A stretch of DNA of 64,000 bases from Alphaproteobacteria bacterium (GCA_009377445.1 WHUA01000001.1:1-64000); one strand, 5' to 3'; numbered from the stretch's first letter, positions 25,301 through 32,996 are shown. Numbers and translations: made by a program. The notes: generated from the letters alone by a model not told the origin.

Positions 25301-25480
25301 CGCTATCTCGGTCGGGTTGCCGCCGGGAAACTGGGCATTGACGACGATCGAGGGCGGCGAGACTTCGGGATACTCCCCGATCGGCAAATTGAACATCGCG
25401 ATCAGGCCCGACAGGAAAATCAGCGTCGACACCACGCCGGCAAAGATCGGCCGATCGATGAAAAATCGGGAGAACGTCAT
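22319..25480 (-). CDS. RND multidrug efflux transporter, AcrB/MexB type
   Basis: A 1053-residue inner-membrane hydrophobe/amphiphile efflux pump, the usual length. It starts MTFSRFFIDRPIFAGV. The helix-4 proton-relay pair is in LAIGIVVDDAIVVVENVER and the helix-10 lysine in GLASKNAILIVEFARD. Two large periplasmic loops alternate with 12 helices. It expels hydrophobic compounds using the proton gradient through an adaptor and an outer-membrane channel. The adaptor gene precedes it by 72 bases in the same operon; no outer-membrane factor gene is adjacent. A TetR regulator lies upstream. Confidence 0.95.
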   Translation of the reverse strand: MTFSRFFIDRPIFAGVVSTLIFLSGLIAMFNLPIGEYPEVSPPSIVVNAQFPGGNPTEIAETVATPLEEQINGVEGMLYMNSLATTDGNLTLTVTFEIGTDPDLAQQKVQNRVSQALPRLPEVARQLGVTVVKSSPDLTMVVHLRSPNERYDMLYLRNYGVLNVKDRLARLPGVGQVRMFGSGDYAMRVWLNPEKIAERHMTAGDVVSAIRAQNLQVAGGSIGGPPYGDDVVLQRPINVQGRLTSPEQFSQIVIKRDANGTITRLGDVARIELDAQQFALRSLLDNKPAVAIPIFASPGANALQISSDVRKTMAELSRSFPEGLDYSIVYDPTVFVSDSIKSVVQTLLEAIGLVVLVVILFLQTWRASIIPLLAVPVSIVGTFALMLAFGFSINVLSLFGLILAIGIVVDDAIVVVENVERNIEEGLSPHDATVAAMKEVTGPIVATALVITGVFVPIAFISGLTGMFYKQFALTIAIATIISTINSLTLSPALAAILLQPHGAKKDFLTRAIDFAFGWLFRGFNKGFGAMGRLYERGVGGFIGRKGVMMALYAGLLGLTYYGFQLVPGGFVPSQDKQYLVSFAQLPQGATLERTEEVIRKMSETALAEDGVAGAVAFPGLSINGFVNSSSAGIVFVTLDAFEEREDPALSGFAIAARLQQKFAAINDAFIAIFPAPPVSGLGTVGGFKLQVEDRSDKGYQALEQAMSKVVAKARAAPELTGVFTSYNVDAPQLKVTLDRTKANQLGVPVSEVFATLQIYLGSLYVNDFNQFGRTYQVIAQADTALRSQPDDILNLRTRSADGSMVPLSSVLTVSESFGPETAMRFNGFRSADLTGNPAPGYSSGQAQDAITRILDETLPQGMAFEWTELTYQQILAGNTAAFIFPLCIFLVFLVLAAQYESLALPLAVILIVPMSILSAIFGVYFFGADNNIFTQVSLFVLAGLASKNAILIVEFARDLERQGRSTLEATIAACRLRLRPILMTSFAFIMGVVPLVLSHGAGAEMRQAIGVAVFWGMVGVTFFGLVLTPVFYVLARKLEIRFGRKRAGAAAA

Positions 25481-25552
25481 CTTGCTATCCACTTCGGATT
25501 GGGGTGGCGGCGGCGGCGGCAACAGTGGCGGGAGAGGGCAATGGCGGGGCGG

Positions 25553-26758
25553 CTAACGGCCTTCCGCGACGCGAGAATGGTCCTTGCCGCGCGCGGCCTG
25601 CTGCGCCGCCTTCCGCGGCGCGACCGCCGCATTCGGGCGGACGAGCATCATGCCGCCGACAATCACCTGATCGCCCGCCTGCAGGCCTCGGTCGATCACC
25701 CGCTCGCCCGCAATGCTGGCGCCCAGCACCACTTCGCGATAGGCGGCCTTGTTGCCGGAATCGACGACAAAGACATACTTTCGGTCCTGGTCGGTCAGGA
25801 TGGCGCGCTCGGTCAGCAGCATCGCATCGCGCTCGGTGGCCGAGCCCATCTCGACGCGGGCGAACATGCCCGGCAGTAGGCCGCCGTCGGCGTTGGCGAA
25901 CAGGGCGCGGGCGCGGATCGTGCCCGTCCGCGGGTCGATCCGGTTGTCGAAGGAATGGATCCGGCCCTCATGGACCGCCGCTTCGTTCGCTCCGATCGAG
26001 AGCCGGACGGGAATGGCGCGCTCGGATTCGGTATCTCTCGCCACCGAGCGGACATAGCTGAGGTAGGTGCCCTCGTCCACTTCGAAGCTGGCGTAGATTC
26101 CATTGTTCGACACGATCGACGTGAGCAGCGGCGCGTCTGCGCCCGCCTGCACCAGATTTCCCACCGTTATCTCGACCCGGCTGACCCGCCCCGAGATCGG
26201 CGCCTTCACATAGGCATGATCCAGGTCGATCTCGGCCTGCACCAGGCGGGCGGCCGCGGCCTCGACTTCGCTCTTGGCGTTGGCGAACTCGTTCTCCCGC
26301 TGGTCGAGGACGCGCTCGGCAACGGCGTTCGTCCGGATCAGCTTGCGGGCGCGTTTCACCTCCCGTTCGGCGAACTCGCGCCGCTCCGTGGCGCCGGTCA
26401 GGTCCGCCCGGGCTTGCGCTACCGCGGACTGGAACGGCCCCGGCTCGATGACGAACAGCACGTCGCCCTGGGCCACGGTCTGGCCGTCTTGGAAGCGCAC
26501 CTCGACGATCCGTCCGCTGACCTGCGGACGGAGATCGACTTCGTCGACCGCCTCCAGGCGGGCCGAGAATTCGCGCCAGAGGCGCACCGGACGCTTTTCG
26601 ACCACGACCGTCTCGACCGGCACGGCGGCGGGCGCCGCAGCCGCCGGCGCTTCTGTCCCGACCGCCATCAGATCGTGCCGCGTATATGCCGCGGCGCCGA
26701 TGCCGGCCGCGATCGCGACCGCACCCACCAGGATCTTGTTTTTCGTGAGCCAAGGCAT
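25553..26758 (-). CDS. RND efflux periplasmic adaptor, MexE/AcrA type
   Basis: A 401-residue membrane-fusion protein. The N-terminal signal anchor (KNKILVGAVAIAAGIGAAAYT) lacks a lipobox. The split lipoyl domain is recognisable (VSGRIVEVRFQDGQTVAQGDVLFVIEPGPF and ISGRVSRVEITVGNLVQAG), separated by a helical hairpin of about 60 residues; beta-barrel and membrane-proximal domains follow. AGGGAG lies eight bases before the chosen ATG, so the longer frame, which runs through an operator-like palindrome, is rejected. It is the first gene of the pump operon. Confidence 0.93.
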   Translation of the reverse strand: MPWLTKNKILVGAVAIAAGIGAAAYTRHDLMAVGTEAPAAAAPAAVPVETVVVEKRPVRLWREFSARLEAVDEVDLRPQVSGRIVEVRFQDGQTVAQGDVLFVIEPGPFQSAVAQARADLTGATERREFAEREVKRARKLIRTNAVAERVLDQRENEFANAKSEVEAAAARLVQAEIDLDHAYVKAPISGRVSRVEITVGNLVQAGADAPLLTSIVSNNGIYASFEVDEGTYLSYVRSVARDTESERAIPVRLSIGANEAAVHEGRIHSFDNRIDPRTGTIRARALFANADGGLLPGMFARVEMGSATERDAMLLTERAILTDQDRKYVFVVDSGNKAAYREVVLGASIAGERVIDRGLQAGDQVIVGGMMLVRPNAAVAPRKAAQQAARGKDHSRVAEGR

Positions 26759-26783
26759 AACTGAAACTCCCTGCGGACCCGTA

Positions 26784-26822
26784 TTTGTGCAATGCACAAA
26801 AAATACATACCGGTCGGTATGT
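26784..26822 (-). promoter_or_regulatory. two operator palindromes of the RND pump operon
   Basis: A perfect 8-bp inverted repeat ACATACCG-GT-CGGTATGT (26805-26822) is the type of site bound by TetR/AcrR repressors. Next to it is TTTGTGCAATGCACAAA (26784-26800), a perfect 8-bp dyad with one central base. Both lie 26-64 bases upstream of the adaptor start codon, where a repressor would block transcription. A degenerate copy of the first site lies in front of the tetR-like gene. Confidence 0.7.
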
Positions 26823-26878
26823 CGTCAAGTCACAATTTTATGATGCCGATTGGAAACGTGGAAACGGAAGCGGGAATG

Positions 26879-27547
26879 TCAGCCGGCGGCCGGCAACAGG
26901 TCCTCGGCGGGCTTGCGCCAATGTTCCGGCTTGAGGTCGAGCAGCCGGTAGAAGCCTTCGCGAAGGTCGGGCTCGACCGCGGACACGTTCTGCATCACCC
27001 GCGCATAGACCAGCACGCCCTGCATGTACTGGAACAGCAGCCGGCCGATCGTCGCCGGATCGGGATTGCCGCGGAGCGCGCCGTCGGCCTTCAGGCCGCG
27101 GACGAGCGCGGCATAGTAGCGGACGCCGTTCTCCCCGAGCTCGACGCTGGCCTGGCGGACTTTCTCCTCGCCTACGCCGGCCTGGCCGCCGCAAACGAAG
27201 AAGGGGCAGCCGATCGACTGCAGCGCCTCGCCGCCCGCGCCTTCGCAGGGAACATGCTGGCCGCCCAGGCGGCCGATCACGAACTTGATGAGATTCTCCA
27301 GGTTTTCCAGTGGCGTAAAAGAAGGCGAATAGACCGCGTCCAGCTCCTTCTTGAGCTGCTCCCAGTAATGGCCGGCGGCGGCATAGTAGAGGTCGGCCTT
27401 GCTTTCGAAGTGATGATAGAAGGCGCCTTTGGTGACGCCCGCCCGCGCGCAGATCTCGTTGACGCCGACGCTGTCGTAGTTGGCCTGCCAGATGAGCTGA
27501 ATGGCCGTATCGAGAAGCGTCTCTCGCGTCTTGACGGGCTCGCGCAT
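26879..27547 (-). CDS. TetR/AcrR-family transcriptional repressor
   Basis: A 222-residue regulator. The N-terminal helix-turn-helix is clear: TRETLLDTAIQLIWQANYDSVGVNEICARAGVTKGAFYHHF (shown here as a position range, residues 7-47, with key GVTKGAFYHHF). The remaining all-helical domain (about 60-210) would bind a drug-like ligand; its Cys-rich FVCGGQ region near 125 is unusual. It lies upstream of the efflux operon on the same strand, and palindromes of one type occur at both promoters, so autoregulation and control of the pump are likely. GGGAGG precedes the ATG at a rather long 12-base spacing. Confidence 0.9.
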   Translation of the reverse strand: MREPVKTRETLLDTAIQLIWQANYDSVGVNEICARAGVTKGAFYHHFESKADLYYAAAGHYWEQLKKELDAVYSPSFTPLENLENLIKFVIGRLGGQHVPCEGAGGEALQSIGCPFFVCGGQAGVGEEKVRQASVELGENGVRYYAALVRGLKADGALRGNPDPATIGRLLFQYMQGVLVYARVMQNVSAVEPDLREGFYRLLDLKPEHWRKPAEDLLPAAG

Positions 27548-27582
27548 CGAATTTCCGATCCTCCCGGTATGCCTATAGATAT

Positions 27583-27600
27583 ACATACTGACCGGTTTGA
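27583..27600 (-). promoter_or_regulatory. degenerate TetR-type operator upstream of the regulator gene
   Basis: ACATACTGACCGGTTTGA matches the pump operator ACATACCGGTCGGTATGT mainly in its left half and central CGGT. It lies 36 bases before the regulator start codon, next to AT-rich sequence (CTATAGATATA) that could be the promoter. Autoregulation is inferred. Confidence 0.5.
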
Positions 27601-27746
27601 ATCAAGGGATACCCCAGGGGCGGTCCGGGGCGCGGCCGCGCGATCATTCGCATTACGGCATATCTAATATCGTCTCTATATAATTGTTGTCTGCTCAGCC
27701 GGGGATTAGTCCTGCCGTCACCGAATGCAGCGAGCAAGGCGGAGCC

Positions 27747-28451
27747 ATGACCGACATCGACCTTCTGAAGCGCGAGATTGAAGTCCTCACCTTCGACCAG
27801 TATGGAACCATCGTCGACATGCAGGGCGGCCTGTCCGATGCGGCGGCGCCCTATCTCGAGGCGAAAGGCTGGAGCGGCGATCCCGGCCGCCTGGTCACCT
27901 GGTGGCGACGCACGCATTTCGAAAACTCCATGATCGATTCCCTGTGCGACCGGGGGCACACGCCCTATCGCGAGATCGGCCACCGCGCCGTCGACTACAC
28001 GCTGACGCGGGCCGGCATCGCGCACACAAGCGCGGAGGTGCGGGAGCTGGTGTCGGCGATCGAGCGGCTGCGCCCCTTCCCCGAGGTGCCGGCGGCGCTC
28101 GAACGCCTAGCGAAAAGGTACAAGCACGTCATCCTGTCGAACGGCGACCGGGACATGCTGGAAGCGGCCAAGCCCTATCTCGGCTTCGAGTTCGCGGAGA
28201 CCATTTCGGTGCAGGACGCGGGCTGCTTCAAGCCGCACCGCCGAACCTACGAGATGGCGGCGGAGCGGCTGGGCCTCCCCTGCATGCAGGTCATGCATGT
28301 CGCCAATCATGCCTTCGACTGCATCGGCGCGAAGGCGGCCGGCATGCGGTCAGCCTTCATCGACCGCCGCGGCCGCCCCTTCGGCCAGACCCAGCACGAG
28401 CCGGACATCGTCGTGACGAGCATGACCGAGCTGGCGGAGCGGCTCGCTTAG
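27747..28451 (+). CDS. haloacid dehalogenase type II-like HAD hydrolase
   Basis: A 234-residue HAD-superfamily protein with the layout of L-2-haloacid dehalogenases. The nucleophile motif is TFDQYGTIVD (Asp17), motif II is ILSNGD, the lysine motif is GCFKPHRRTYE, and the final acidic motif NHAFDCIGAKAAGM lies near 190. In true dehalogenases the Asp displaces halide from 2-haloacids; many relatives have other substrates, so activity is not certain. AAGGCGGAG precedes the ATG. A TATAAT hexamer at 27679-27684 could be its -10. The LysR gene follows on the same strand. Confidence 0.87.
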   Translation: MTDIDLLKREIEVLTFDQYGTIVDMQGGLSDAAAPYLEAKGWSGDPGRLVTWWRRTHFENSMIDSLCDRGHTPYREIGHRAVDYTLTRAGIAHTSAEVRELVSAIERLRPFPEVPAALERLAKRYKHVILSNGDRDMLEAAKPYLGFEFAETISVQDAGCFKPHRRTYEMAAERLGLPCMQVMHVANHAFDCIGAKAAGMRSAFIDRRGRPFGQTQHEPDIVVTSMTELAERLA

Positions 28452-28540
28452 GCCGGCGCACGCGGAGACACCCGTCCATTGCCGAAACGCGAATATAGCG
28501 CCGCTTAACCAGCTATAGAATTTCGTGCTAGCAATTCCGC

Positions 28541-29488
28541 ATGGACATTCGTCAGCTCCGGACATTCGTCCACGTCGCCGAGCTCGGCAGCTTCAGCAAA
28601 GCGTCCGAGAGGCTGCACATTGCCCAGCCCGCGCTAAGCCGGCAGATCCGGCTGCTCGAGGGGGAGCTGAAAGCGCAGCTTCTGCTGCGCCACGGCCGCG
28701 GCGTCACGCTCACCGGCGCCGGCAGCGTCTTCCTCGACCGGGCCGCGGGCATTCTCCGCCAGATCGAGCAGGCGCGCGCCGATGTCGCCGCCGAGGCCGG
28801 CGATGTCGCGGGCCAGGTTTCGATCGGCCTGCCGCCGTCCGTGGGGCTCACCCTGACCGGCCCGCTCGCCGAGGATTTCCGCCGGTCATACCCGAAGGTG
28901 CGGCTGAAGATCGTCGAAGGGGTCGGCGCCTTCGTGCATGAATGGATGATGGGCGGGCGGCTCGACGTCGGCGTGCTGTATCAGCCCGGATCGAGCCGGC
29001 ATCTCGAAACCACGCCGCTCTGGAGCGAGGACCTCTACCTTTTCGCCGCCGCCAGCGAAGGGCTCGACCCGGCGAAGCCGGTCCCGCTTTCCAGCCTGTC
29101 CCGTCACCCGCTGATCCTGCCGAGCCCGGGACACGGGCTTCGCGGCCTGCTGGAGCGCCATGCCGCGCGGCACGAGATCGAACTGCACGTCGAGATCGAG
29201 GCCGATGCGATGCGGATCCAGATCGACCTGGCGGCGCGCGGCCTCGGCTATTCGGTCCTTCCGTTCGCGCCGGTCGCCGCCGAGGTCCGCGACGGGCAGC
29301 TTTCCGCCGCGCCGATCACGGCGCCGGCGATCCCGCGCCGGATCGTGCTGGCCTATCCCGCTGACCGCCCCGTGTCGCGCGCGGCCCGCCTGCTCGGCAG
29401 CCGGGTGACGTCGGTGGTCAAGCGGATGATGGCGGACGGGCGATGGCCCGGAATCAACCCGGAATGCCCGGAGCTCGCCGAAGGCTGA
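28541..29488 (+). CDS. LysR-family transcriptional regulator
   Basis: A 315-residue regulator with a standard N-terminal winged helix (MDIRQLRTFVHVAELGSFSKA, with AQPALSRQIRLLE as recognition helix region) and a C-terminal type-2 periplasmic-binding-like effector domain from about residue 90 (VSIGLPPSVGLTLTGPLAEDF). It resembles Cbl/NAC-like and aromatic-acid regulators only generally. The start codon has no obvious Shine-Dalgarno. The gene lies 89 bases after the dehalogenase-like gene and converges on a methyltransferase gene, so its target is unclear. Confidence 0.92.
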   Translation: MDIRQLRTFVHVAELGSFSKASERLHIAQPALSRQIRLLEGELKAQLLLRHGRGVTLTGAGSVFLDRAAGILRQIEQARADVAAEAGDVAGQVSIGLPPSVGLTLTGPLAEDFRRSYPKVRLKIVEGVGAFVHEWMMGGRLDVGVLYQPGSSRHLETTPLWSEDLYLFAAASEGLDPAKPVPLSSLSRHPLILPSPGHGLRGLLERHAARHEIELHVEIEADAMRIQIDLAARGLGYSVLPFAPVAAEVRDGQLSAAPITAPAIPRRIVLAYPADRPVSRAARLLGSRVTSVVKRMMADGRWPGINPECPELAEG

Positions 29489-29498
29489 CCGAGTCCCG

Positions 29499-30332
29499 CT
29501 AGTCCAGGCGCGCATCGATGACGAGCCAGGAATTCCGCATCGGGTCCGCGATCGCATCGACGCCGTACTGCCGCGCGATCTCGTCCAGCGCAACGACCGT
29601 CACATCGCCATAACCTTTGCGCCGGAGCGCGGCGGCAGCCTCCTCCGCGCCGTCGCCGAGCGGCGCATCGCCGAACAGGCGGTGGCCCGTCTTCCGCATG
29701 ATCTTCTCGTTCAGCGTCCGTGTGCGCGTTTCCGTCCAGGCATCGAAAGTCAGCGCGCTGCCGCGGGCGAGTCCGAGCGAGGCGGGCTCCAGCAACGCCG
29801 CCGCCCGCTCGCCGCCGAGGAAAAAGAACACGCCCTCCATGACGGCCGCGGCGGGCGCCGACGCATCGAAGCCTGCCGCCGCGAGCCGGGAGCCGGGATC
29901 GTCCGCGTTCAGATCGCATGGGACATAGCGAAGCCCCTCCGGCAAAGCCACGCCGTTGTCGCCCAGCACGCGCCGCTTGGCCGACAGCACATCGGGGTAA
30001 TCCAGCTCGAAGACGCGGCACTTGCCCGCGCGCAGTTCGGGAAGGGCGATGCTTCGCGTATCGTAACCCGCACCGAGAACGACGACCTGCCCGTAGCGTG
30101 CCGCGTGCTGCGACATCCGGCGCGTGAACCAGGCGTAGCGCACCAGGTTGAACTGCTCGTAGACGGGATCGAGCGACAGCGCCATCTTCGCCAGCCCGGC
30201 GCCCGCCTCGGTCAGGAACAGGCGATCGTATGGGGATTCGATGGCCAGCCGGCGGGCGAGCGGGCTTCTCGCGCGCAGGTGGATCAGCGCATCCGCCGTG
30301 ATCTGCACGCCGCCGCCCGACCCGTCGCTCAT
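29499..30332 (-). CDS. class I SAM-dependent methyltransferase, leucine carboxyl methyltransferase-like
   Basis: A 277-residue protein of the LCM/TIGR00027 type. The SAM-binding motif VVVLGAGYDTRSIALPEL spans about 83-100, the acidic loop is VFELDYPDV, and MEGVFFFLGGE follows near 165. The N-terminal YDRLFLTEAG and FNLVRYAWFTRR blocks are typical. Some relatives methylate polyketides or carboxylates; the target here is unknown. The 282 bases between it and coxM contain divergent promoters and a hairpin. It converges on the LysR gene with 10 bases between stops. Confidence 0.88.
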   Translation of the reverse strand: MSDGSGGGVQITADALIHLRARSPLARRLAIESPYDRLFLTEAGAGLAKMALSLDPVYEQFNLVRYAWFTRRMSQHAARYGQVVVLGAGYDTRSIALPELRAGKCRVFELDYPDVLSAKRRVLGDNGVALPEGLRYVPCDLNADDPGSRLAAAGFDASAPAAAVMEGVFFFLGGERAAALLEPASLGLARGSALTFDAWTETRTRTLNEKIMRKTGHRLFGDAPLGDGAEEAAAALRRKGYGDVTVVALDEIARQYGVDAIADPMRNSWLVIDARLD

Positions 30333-30509
30333 CCCTTGACCATCCTTTTTTCCCGCGTCATCGTGCGCCCGGCGCGGTGCGCTCGCAACCGGCTGATGCG
30401 CGAATTTCGGCGGCTTCTCCGGAATCCCGGCATCAACCGTTGCCGCATCGGCGCTTATCCGGCAAGATTCGCCTTACGGTCGTATCAGCGATACTGTGTG
30501 GCGGAATGA

Positions 30510-30531
30510 CCGGGATGCTGGAACATCCCGG
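30510..30531 (+). promoter_or_regulatory. hairpin in the leader of the FAD-subunit gene
   Basis: CCGGGATG-ctggaa-CATCCCGG forms an 8-bp stem about 85 bases before the CoxM-like start. It lies within an otherwise gene-free divergent spacer. It could be an operator or leader hairpin; no T-run follows. Confidence 0.3.
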
Positions 30532-30614
30532 CAAGGCTTCTAGTCTCTCTTGATACAGACGCCGTTCGGCGTCTGATCCCGGCAACGAACTCGAGATAAG
30601 GGAACGGAAACGTA

Positions 30615-31475
30615 ATGCGGTATGAGGCTCCGGAAACAATCGAAGCGGCGGTAAAGCTGCTTGCCGGCTCCAAAGGGCTGGGCCGCGTCCTGGCGGGCGG
30701 AACCGATCTCCTCGTCCAGATGCGAAGCGCCATGGTCGATCCCGACCTGGTGGTCGATATCAAGAAAATTCCCGGAATGCGGAAGATCGCCGCCGAAAAG
30801 GGCGGGTTCCGCATCGGAGCGGCGGTGTCGGGCGCCGAGCTCACCGAGCATCCGAAGTTCGGAGATGTCTGGCCGGGCGTGCTCGAAGCCTTCGATCTCA
30901 TCGGCTCGACCCAGATTCAAGGCCGTTGCACCATGGTCGGAAACCTGTGCAACGCCTCGCCGGCAGCGGACAGCGTGCCCGCGTTGGTTGCGGCCAACGC
31001 GACGGTGGCGATCGCCGGCCCAAGGCGCAAGCGCGAGCTGGCGGTGGAAAAAGTCCCGGCCGGTCCCGGCAAGACCAATCTCGCCAAGGGCGAGATCATC
31101 ACCTCGATTTTCCTGCCGAAGCGTCCGCCCAGGTCGGGCGACGCCTATCTTCGTTTCATTCCGCGCACCGAAATGGACATCGCCGTCGTCGGGGTGGGCG
31201 TCAGCCTGACCCTCGATAAATCCGGCGTATGCACGGCGGCCCGGGTGTCGCTGGGCGCGGTGGCGCCGACGGTGCTGCTGGTGGCGGACGCGGCCAAGGC
31301 GTTGATCGGCACCAAGGTCGACGACGCGGCGCTGGAAAAGGCCGCGGCCGCGGCGAGCGCCGCCTGCCGTCCGATCGACGACAAGCGCGGCACCAAGGAA
31401 TACCGCATCAAGGTCGCGGGCGTGATGACCCGCCGCGCGGCGCAAATCGCATTAGATCGTGCCAGGGGGAAGTAA
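30615..31475 (+). CDS. CoxM/xanthine dehydrogenase-type FAD-binding subunit
   Basis: A 286-residue medium subunit of the molybdenum hydroxylase family (PCMH-type FAD domain). The FAD-binding loops are RVLAGGTDLLVQM at about 24-36 and TMVGNLCNASPAADS at about 106-120; the C-terminal domain follows from about 170. It normally passes electrons from the molybdenum subunit's iron-sulfur partner to an acceptor. The following small-subunit gene overlaps it by one base (TAATG). The large molybdopterin subunit is absent from the window, so this pair must work with an unlinked partner or otherwise. Confidence 0.92.
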   Translation: MRYEAPETIEAAVKLLAGSKGLGRVLAGGTDLLVQMRSAMVDPDLVVDIKKIPGMRKIAAEKGGFRIGAAVSGAELTEHPKFGDVWPGVLEAFDLIGSTQIQGRCTMVGNLCNASPAADSVPALVAANATVAIAGPRRKRELAVEKVPAGPGKTNLAKGEIITSIFLPKRPPRSGDAYLRFIPRTEMDIAVVGVGVSLTLDKSGVCTAARVSLGAVAPTVLLVADAAKALIGTKVDDAALEKAAAAASAACRPIDDKRGTKEYRIKVAGVMTRRAAQIALDRARGK

Positions 31476-31951
31476 TGGCGAAACACCACGTAACGACAAC
31501 AATCAACGGCGATCCGGTCGAGTTCCTGTGCGAGCCGGAACAAACGCTGCTTGATGTCCTGCGCGACGAGCTCGGACTGACCGGAAGCAAGGAAGGCTGC
31601 GCATCGGGCGACTGCGGCGCCTGCAGCGTAATGGTCGACGACCGCCTCGTCTGCTCGTGCCTCGTGCTGGGCGTCGAAGTCGACGAATCCACCGTCGAAA
31701 CGATCGAGGGGATGGCCGACGGCGACAAGCTGCACCCGCTGCAGCAGAAATTCCTCGAAGAGGCGGCCCTGCAATGCGGCATCTGCACGCCTGGCTTCCT
31801 GATCGCCGCCCGGGCCCTGCTCGTCAAGAACCCCGATCCGACGGAAACGGAGGTGCGTTACTGGCTCGCCGGCAACCTCTGCCGCTGCACCGGCTACGAC
31901 AAGATCATCCGCTCGGTGCTGGACGTCGCATCCGAGATGAAGAGGGCGTAG
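31475..31951 (+). CDS. CoxS-type [2Fe-2S] subunit
   Basis: A 158-residue iron-sulfur subunit of molybdenum hydroxylases. The plant-ferredoxin-type cluster ligands are Cys42, Cys47, Cys50 and Cys62 (GCASGDCGAC...CSC), and the second cluster ligands are Cys101, Cys104, Cys136 and Cys138 (CGICTPG...CRCTGY). All eight are present with family spacing. GGGGGAAG precedes the ATG, which overlaps the stop of the FAD subunit. No catalytic large-subunit gene follows; the next 200 bases hold a short palindromic repeat and then a convergent CBS gene. Confidence 0.95.
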   Translation: MAKHHVTTTINGDPVEFLCEPEQTLLDVLRDELGLTGSKEGCASGDCGACSVMVDDRLVCSCLVLGVEVDESTVETIEGMADGDKLHPLQQKFLEEAALQCGICTPGFLIAARALLVKNPDPTETEVRYWLAGNLCRCTGYDKIIRSVLDVASEMKRA

Positions 31952-32076
31952 GGAAGGGCCGAAGCAGGAATAATTGGATTTCGTCGATCCAAATACCGGA
32001 CCCGGTGCTGTCCGGTTCGCGTTTCGCATGGCCGCGAAGGATGGCGGTTGACGATAAGTGTTTGGTTCATAACAAA

Positions 32077-32110
32077 GTCGTCACTCGCGGACTTGTTCCG
32101 CGAGTCCATG
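32077..32110. repeat. short intergenic palindrome, diverged copy
   Basis: ACTCGCGG (32083-32090) and CCGCGAGT (32098-32105) flank ACTTGTT inside a GTCGTC...CCATG frame. The architecture is the same as at 4581 (GTCGT, arm, CTTG-type loop, arm), with different arm bases that still pair: compensatory change. The translated VVTRGLVPRVHA pattern is a familiar by-product of such repeats. Confidence 0.6.
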
Positions 32111-32154
32111 CGCGCCAGCGCCTACGAAAGGCCGCTGCCCGCAATTAGCCCGCC

Positions 32155-32847
32155 TCAAAGATCCGCCAGCGCGCCGACCAGCCGCGGGAATACGCTGACG
32201 TGATTGACGACCGATTTCACGCCGTCGGTGCCTTCGGCGGCGACTTGCACCGCGCTCTTCGCGCCCTCGGTCTCGACCACGCCCCAGAGATGCACCACGC
32301 CGTCCGCCACGACGGCGTCGATCATCGAATGGACCCCGGTTTCGCGCAGCTCACGGAGTACCGCCTTGCGCAGACCCACCGGGGATTGGGCCGGCGCGCT
32401 CGGCGGCTTCTGCACGATCAGGCCGTGCAGCAGGTTAGCCCGGCTGACGATGCCGACGATCTTGCCCTCACGGACCACGGGCACCCGCTTTATCCGGTGT
32501 TTCTCGAGAATCGCGGCAATCTCGCCGGCCGGCGTGCTTTCGCTAACGGTAATCACCTTCCGCGTCATCACGTCCTTGGCGTATTGGCCGTGCGACTTCA
32601 CGTAGTCGGCAGCGGTGTCGCCCGGGTTCTGGAGGAGGCGGAGCCACCAGCTCGGATGGCGCTCGGTGCCGGACTCCCGCCGGCGCATCAGGTCGCCCTC
32701 GCTGATGATTCCGAGGATGCGCCCGCCGTCGTCAACGACCGGCAATGCGCTTACCCCCCGTTCCAGGAGCTTCCTCGCAACGTCGCGTATATGCGTCTCC
32801 GGGGAAACCGTTACGACGTCGATGCTCATGATCTCATCCGCGCGCAT
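32155..32847 (-). CDS. CBS-domain pair with C-terminal BON domain
   Basis: A 230-residue soluble protein. CBS 1 (about 1-60) carries MSIDVVTVSPETHIRDVARKLLERGVSALPVVDD; CBS 2 (about 85-140) carries VMTRKVITVSESTPAGEIA and HRIKRVPVV; and a BON domain occupies about 155-225. CBS pairs bind adenine nucleotides, and BON domains bind phospholipid or potassium in some proteins. I start at the ATG with GGAGGA six bases upstream, ten codons inside the longest frame. A box at 32914-32927 with a suitably placed -10 implies oxygen-regulated expression. Its physiological role is unknown. Confidence 0.9.
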   Translation of the reverse strand: MRADEIMSIDVVTVSPETHIRDVARKLLERGVSALPVVDDGGRILGIISEGDLMRRRESGTERHPSWWLRLLQNPGDTAADYVKSHGQYAKDVMTRKVITVSESTPAGEIAAILEKHRIKRVPVVREGKIVGIVSRANLLHGLIVQKPPSAPAQSPVGLRKAVLRELRETGVHSMIDAVVADGVVHLWGVVETEGAKSAVQVAAEGTDGVKSVVNHVSVFPRLVGALADL

Positions 32848-32885
32848 CGCTTCCTCCGACTGTTCATCGTTTGACAAGCGCGATG

Positions 32886-32927
32886 AGGATAGCCCTGCCG
32901 GGGCGCGGATGGGTTGAGCTAGATCAA
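32886..32927 (-). promoter_or_regulatory. FNR/FixK-type promoter of the CBS-BON gene
   Basis: TTGAGCTAGATCAA (32914-32927) fits the TTGA-N6-TCAA operator of FNR/FixK/CRP-type activators. On the minus strand a -10-like TATCCT lies at 32891-32886. A start near 32879 puts the box centre at -41.5, the class II activation position, and gives a 32-base leader to the chosen ATG. Spacing, symmetry and start choice agree with one another. Confidence 0.75.
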
Positions 32928-32996
32928 CCGCGGATGGGGCGCGCCGCGAGGACCCGCCCTTCGCGGCGGCCCGGGCCGCAACCGGCAGCGGTCAGG

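Noticed and set aside
27684..27746. Upstream start for the dehalogenase-like gene
   Set aside because: The additional 21 residues contain no family sequence and overlap the promoter-like TATAAT; the ATG at 27747 has a ribosome binding site.
32918..32927. CTAGATCAA-type match to the start of the double-hairpin repeat
   Set aside because: Only about nine bases match, neither hairpin follows, and the bases are explained by the FNR/FixK dyad.
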